From: Agromyces protaetiae
Lineage (GTDB): Bacteria; Actinomycetota; Actinomycetes; Actinomycetales; Microbacteriaceae
Assembly: GCF_004135405.1 (NCBI RefSeq)
Contig: NZ_CP035491.1
Location: 1,364,001-1,428,000, forward strand
Direction: 5' to 3'
Length of the DNA: 64,000 nucleotides
Shown here: piece after piece, positions 61,756 through 64,000 of the stretch
Layout of the letters: every line of letters starts with the position of its first letter
Numbering within the stretch: position 1 is the stretch's first letter
Notes under the pieces: model-generated
Told to the model about the DNA's origin: nothing
The model's database searches: none
The model's input: the letters and a program-made list of their open reading frames with translations, nothing else
Made by a program: the position numbers and the translations under genes

Positions 61756-63036
61756 ATGGCTGAGAACCGCACGCGTCCCGTCTCACGGGTGAAGCCCGCG
61801 ACGGTCTTCTCCACGGTCGCGATCGGCGCCGTCACGGCATCGGTCACGGTCGTCGGCGGCCCGGCGCTCGCCGCCGACTACCCGTCGTGGTCCGACATCG
61901 AGCAGGCCAAGCAGAACGAGCAGACCAAGCAGGCCGAGATCGCGAAGCTCGGCGACCTGCTCGCACAGTTGCGACAGACGGCGGATGCCGCGGTCGAGAC
62001 ATCCGCCATCGCCGCCGAGAAGTACCGCAACACCGTCATCGCCCGCGACGAGGCCGCCGACCGCGAAGAGCGGCTCGCGAAGAAAGCCGACGAGGCCGAC
62101 GCCGTCGCCGAGCTGTCGCGCATGCGTGCGGGCCTCATCGCGGCGCACCTCGCGAAGACCGCCGGGACCGACCTCGGCGCCGAACTTGCGTTCTCGGGCG
62201 ACGCCGACGGCCTGCTGAAGCAGCTCGGCCTGGCGTCGAAGATCGGCGAGCAGTCGAAGTCGATCGCCGACCGCGCGACCGCCGACCGCAACACCGCCGA
62301 GTCGCTGCGCGCGCAGGCGGAGCGGGCGAAGGCCGAGCGCGAGCGGCTCGCGAAGGCGGCCGAAGAGCAGGCGGATGTCGCGCGCCAGGCCGCAGACGCG
62401 GCACTCGCCGCGGTGTCCGAGCAGGAGCAGCGGTCGCAAGAGCTCTACGCGCAGCTCGCCGCACTCAAAGACACGACCGCCGAGCTCGAGCGCGAGCGCG
62501 ACGCCGGGATCGCGCAAGAGGCCGCCGAGGCGGCGGCGCGCAAGGCCGAAGCCGATCGCCTCGCGGCCGAAGAGGCGGCGAGCCACGCGAACAACGGCGG
62601 CAACGGCAACGGCGGCGGGAGCGGCGGCGGCGCCTCGCCGAATCCCGCGCCCGCCCCGCCCGATGCGGGCGCCGTCGAGACCGCCATCTGGTACGCGAGT
62701 CAGCAGCTCGGAAAGCCCTACTCGCTCGGCGGCGCCGGCCCCGACGTGTGGGACTGCTCGGGCCTCACCCTCAAGGCGTACGGCTACGCGGGCATCTCGA
62801 TCGGCACCCACTCGGCGACGAACCAGTACCGCACGCTCGCGAACCGCGGAAAAGCGGTGTCGCTCCGAGACATCCAACGCGGCGACCTGCTCTTCTGGGG
62901 CGGGGGCGGCGACTACTACCACGTCGCGATCTACCTCGGCGGCGGGCAGATCCTCGAGGCGCCCGACTACGGCAAGCCCGTGCGCATCTGGCCGATCTGG
63001 GGCTCGCCTTCGGCCGCCGCGCGCCCGGCGTCCTGA
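61756..63036 (+). CDS. Secreted NlpC/P60 family endopeptidase with coiled coil
   Basis: A 426-residue protein. Signal peptide with SRVKPATVFSTVAIGAVTASVTVV and cleavage near ALA-ADYP. An N-terminal coiled coil (about 45-270) resembles that of the preceding M23 protein (DYPSWSDIEQAK versus TYPTWDELQAAK), then a Gly/Asn-rich linker, then the NlpC/P60 domain: catalytic Cys in DVWDCSGLT and His in DYYHVAIYLG. It cleaves peptidoglycan stem peptides, like RipA-type enzymes. GCAAGGAAG precedes the ATG. Shared N-domains suggest both hydrolases are controlled by the same partner. Confidence 0.88.
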   Translation: MAENRTRPVSRVKPATVFSTVAIGAVTASVTVVGGPALAADYPSWSDIEQAKQNEQTKQAEIAKLGDLLAQLRQTADAAVETSAIAAEKYRNTVIARDEAADREERLAKKADEADAVAELSRMRAGLIAAHLAKTAGTDLGAELAFSGDADGLLKQLGLASKIGEQSKSIADRATADRNTAESLRAQAERAKAERERLAKAAEEQADVARQAADAALAAVSEQEQRSQELYAQLAALKDTTAELERERDAGIAQEAAEAAARKAEADRLAAEEAASHANNGGNGNGGGSGGGASPNPAPAPPDAGAVETAIWYASQQLGKPYSLGGAGPDVWDCSGLTLKAYGYAGISIGTHSATNQYRTLANRGKAVSLRDIQRGDLLFWGGGGDYYHVAIYLGGGQILEAPDYGKPVRIWPIWGSPSAAARPAS

Positions 63037-63085
63037 CGCGGCTGCCACGGTCTCGCCCTCCCTCCCGCCCACCCCGGGCCGTGAA

Positions 63086-63134
63086 GTCGCGCAAATGGTC
63101 GTCATTCCGCTGCCGAAACGACCATTTGCGCGAC
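63086..63134. repeat. Dispersed hairpin element, copy 2
   Basis: Perfect 17-bp arms GTCGCGCAAATGGTCGT (63086-63102) and ACGACCATTTGCGCGAC (63118-63134) around a 15-nt loop. Like copy 1 at 10225-10283 it stands between convergent genes. GTCGCGC-AATGGTCG-CATT is shared with copy 1, including bases of the loop side. Confidence 0.8.
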
Positions 63135-63233
63135 ATCGCCGCAGGGTCCGAGCGGAGTCGATGGTCGGGTGGCGCCGGGGCGGGCCAGGGCGAGGAAGCG
63201 AGGGGAGGGGCGGGAGGTCGCGGGCGGGAACGA

Positions 63234-63266
63234 CGAAGGGCGCCTCCCCACGGGAGACGCCCTTCG
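63234..63266. terminator. Terminator after the pyrophosphatase gene
   Basis: Hairpin CGAAGGGCGcCTCCC / GGGAGaCGCCCTTCG (one mismatch pair) 20 nt from the ppa stop codon on the minus strand. Confidence 0.75.
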
Positions 63267-63286
63267 CACGAGAGCGGATGCTGCGG

Positions 63287-63778
63287 TCAGTGACCGGCGG
63301 GCACGTACGCCTCGATCGCCTTCGCGATGAGCGCCTCGGCCTCGGCTGCGTTCGCCCAACCTTCGGTCTTGACCCACTTGCCGGGCTCGAGGTCTTTGTA
63401 GTGCTCGAAGAAGTGCTCGATCTCCTTGCGCGTGAACTCGGGGATGTCGTCGACGTCCTGGATCCAGTTCCAGCGGGGGTCGCCCGCGGGCACCGCGAGG
63501 ACCTTGGCGTCGCCGCCGCCGTCGTCGGTCATGTGGAAGACGCCCACGGGGCGCACCTTCACGCCCACGCCCGGGAACAGCGGGTACTCGAGCAGCACGA
63601 GCACGTCGAGCGGGTCGCCGTCGTCGCCGAGGGTGTTCTCGAAGAAGCCGTAGTCGGTCGGGTAGACGAAGCCCGTGTAGAGCACGCGGTCGAGGAAGAC
63701 CCGACCGGTCTCGTGGTCGACCTCGTACTTGTTGCGGCTCCCCTTGGGGATCTCGATGATGGCGGCGTACTCGCCCAT
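63287..63778 (-). CDS. ppa: Inorganic pyrophosphatase
   Basis: A 163-residue family I soluble pyrophosphatase, hydrolysing PPi from biosynthetic reactions. Conserved residues: [13 protein letters not shown], the substrate Tyr region [12 protein letters not shown], and the signature [10 protein letters not shown] with metal-binding Asp residues. TAGGAG precedes the ATG. It is divergent from tilS, with about 80 nt between starts holding a TAACCTTA palindrome that can serve as a -10 in both directions. Ends at a good terminator. Confidence 0.95.
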   Translation of the reverse strand: MGEYAAIIEIPKGSRNKYEVDHETGRVFLDRVLYTGFVYPTDYGFFENTLGDDGDPLDVLVLLEYPLFPGVGVKVRPVGVFHMTDDGGGDAKVLAVPAGDPRWNWIQDVDDIPEFTRKEIEHFFEHYKDLEPGKWVKTEGWANAAEAEALIAKAIEAYVPAGH

Positions 63779-63859
63779 GTCGGTGCTCCTAATCGGATGA
63801 ATCGGAAGTCTTGCCGGCCGCCCGGAACGAGCGCGCCATCGGCGCAATAACCTTACTTG

Positions 63860-64000
63860 ATGCCTCCTCGCGCGCTTTCAGACGATTCGGATGCTTCGGC
63901 GGATGCCACGAGTGCACGCCGCCCGCGGCTGACTCCGCCGATCGCCGACGTCCGCCGCGCCGTGCGCGGGGCGCTCGCCGACACCCCATCGGGCGCGGTC
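63860..64000 (+). CDS. tilS: tRNA(Ile)-lysidine synthetase, N-terminal part
   Basis: The first 47 codons of a gene cut by the window end. After an acidic Ser/Asp/Ala-rich start the sequence [21 protein letters not shown] matches the segment that precedes the ATP-loop of actinobacterial TilS. The enzyme modifies C34 of the tRNA-Ile CAU anticodon. Its position divergent from ppa fits the usual order in this group. TAACCT lies 6 nt before the ATG (leaderless). The ATP-binding SGGxDS motif would lie just beyond the window. Confidence 0.72.
   Translation, partial: MPPRALSDDSDASADATSARRPRLTPPIADVRRAVRGALADTPSGAV

Overview
The window is high-G+C DNA with almost exclusive G/C third positions, GTG starts and many stop-start overlaps. 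Gene content (MurQ/MurR, Ski2-like DUF3516 helicase, CtpE-like P-ATPase, ppa next to tilS, a Glu-Asp-Phe tRNA cluster) and a very frequent 10-mer GGATG(C/T)CTCG point to an actinobacterium, probably a Microbacteriaceae member. The genus cannot be fixed from the sequence alone.

Layout. 0-2 kb: N-acetylmuramate 6-phosphate etherase and its RpiR-type regulator. 2-9.6 kb: CrtI-like oxidoreductase, a TauE/SafE permease with an apparent homopolymer frameshift, an SDR epimerase, two DUF4190-like membrane proteins around a VanZ-like protein, then an aldo/keto reductase-MFS pair divergent from a MarR repressor. 10-17 kb: small regulatory and metabolic units (PhnB-like, ArsR-SRPBCC, PhzF, aldo/keto reductase) and an MFS gene with no stop codon where its protein should end. 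17-26 kb: TetR, Ski2-like helicase, RecQ, two paralogous membrane proteins and a long acyl-CoA dehydrogenase/oxidase. 26-44.7 kb: malate dehydrogenase, prolyl iminopeptidase with an acidic tail, zinc metallopeptidase, transporters, a TetR with three GGAGG-N3-CCTCC-type sites, P-ATPase, zinc alcohol dehydrogenase, desaturase, cold-shock protein, a PadR operon, a D-lactate/glycolate-type FAD oxidase, and a sulfurtransferase with a second homopolymer frameshift. 44.7-52.4 kb: alpha/beta hydrolases, an AEC transporter, a bicupin, DUF1275, and a hydrolase-MFS-AlkD operon.

52.4-59.9 kb is an accessory region with different codon use and no copy of the 10-mer. It contains an integrated element of about 4.4 kb (55421-59860) bounded by 46-bp direct repeats of the 3' half of tRNA-Phe. 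Visible in it are a HUH (rolling-circle type) replication initiator, a small zinc-ribbon protein, a cargo protein with a HEPN-type R-x4-H motif, a small helix-turn-helix protein and a tyrosine integrase. To its left lie decayed copies of the helix-turn-helix and integrase genes from a related older element. This minimal replicating-integrating element carrying a HEPN cargo is the best candidate for an undescribed system here.

60-64 kb returns to core genes: tRNA-Phe, -Asp and -Glu, two secreted coiled-coil peptidoglycan hydrolases (M23 and NlpC/P60), inorganic pyrophosphatase and the start of tilS. Many native genes have a TANNNT hexamer 6-7 nt before the start codon, which indicates leaderless transcription. 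Three convincing repressor/operator sets are readable (MarR at 9.6 kb, TetR at 17.2 kb, TetR at 33.1 kb).
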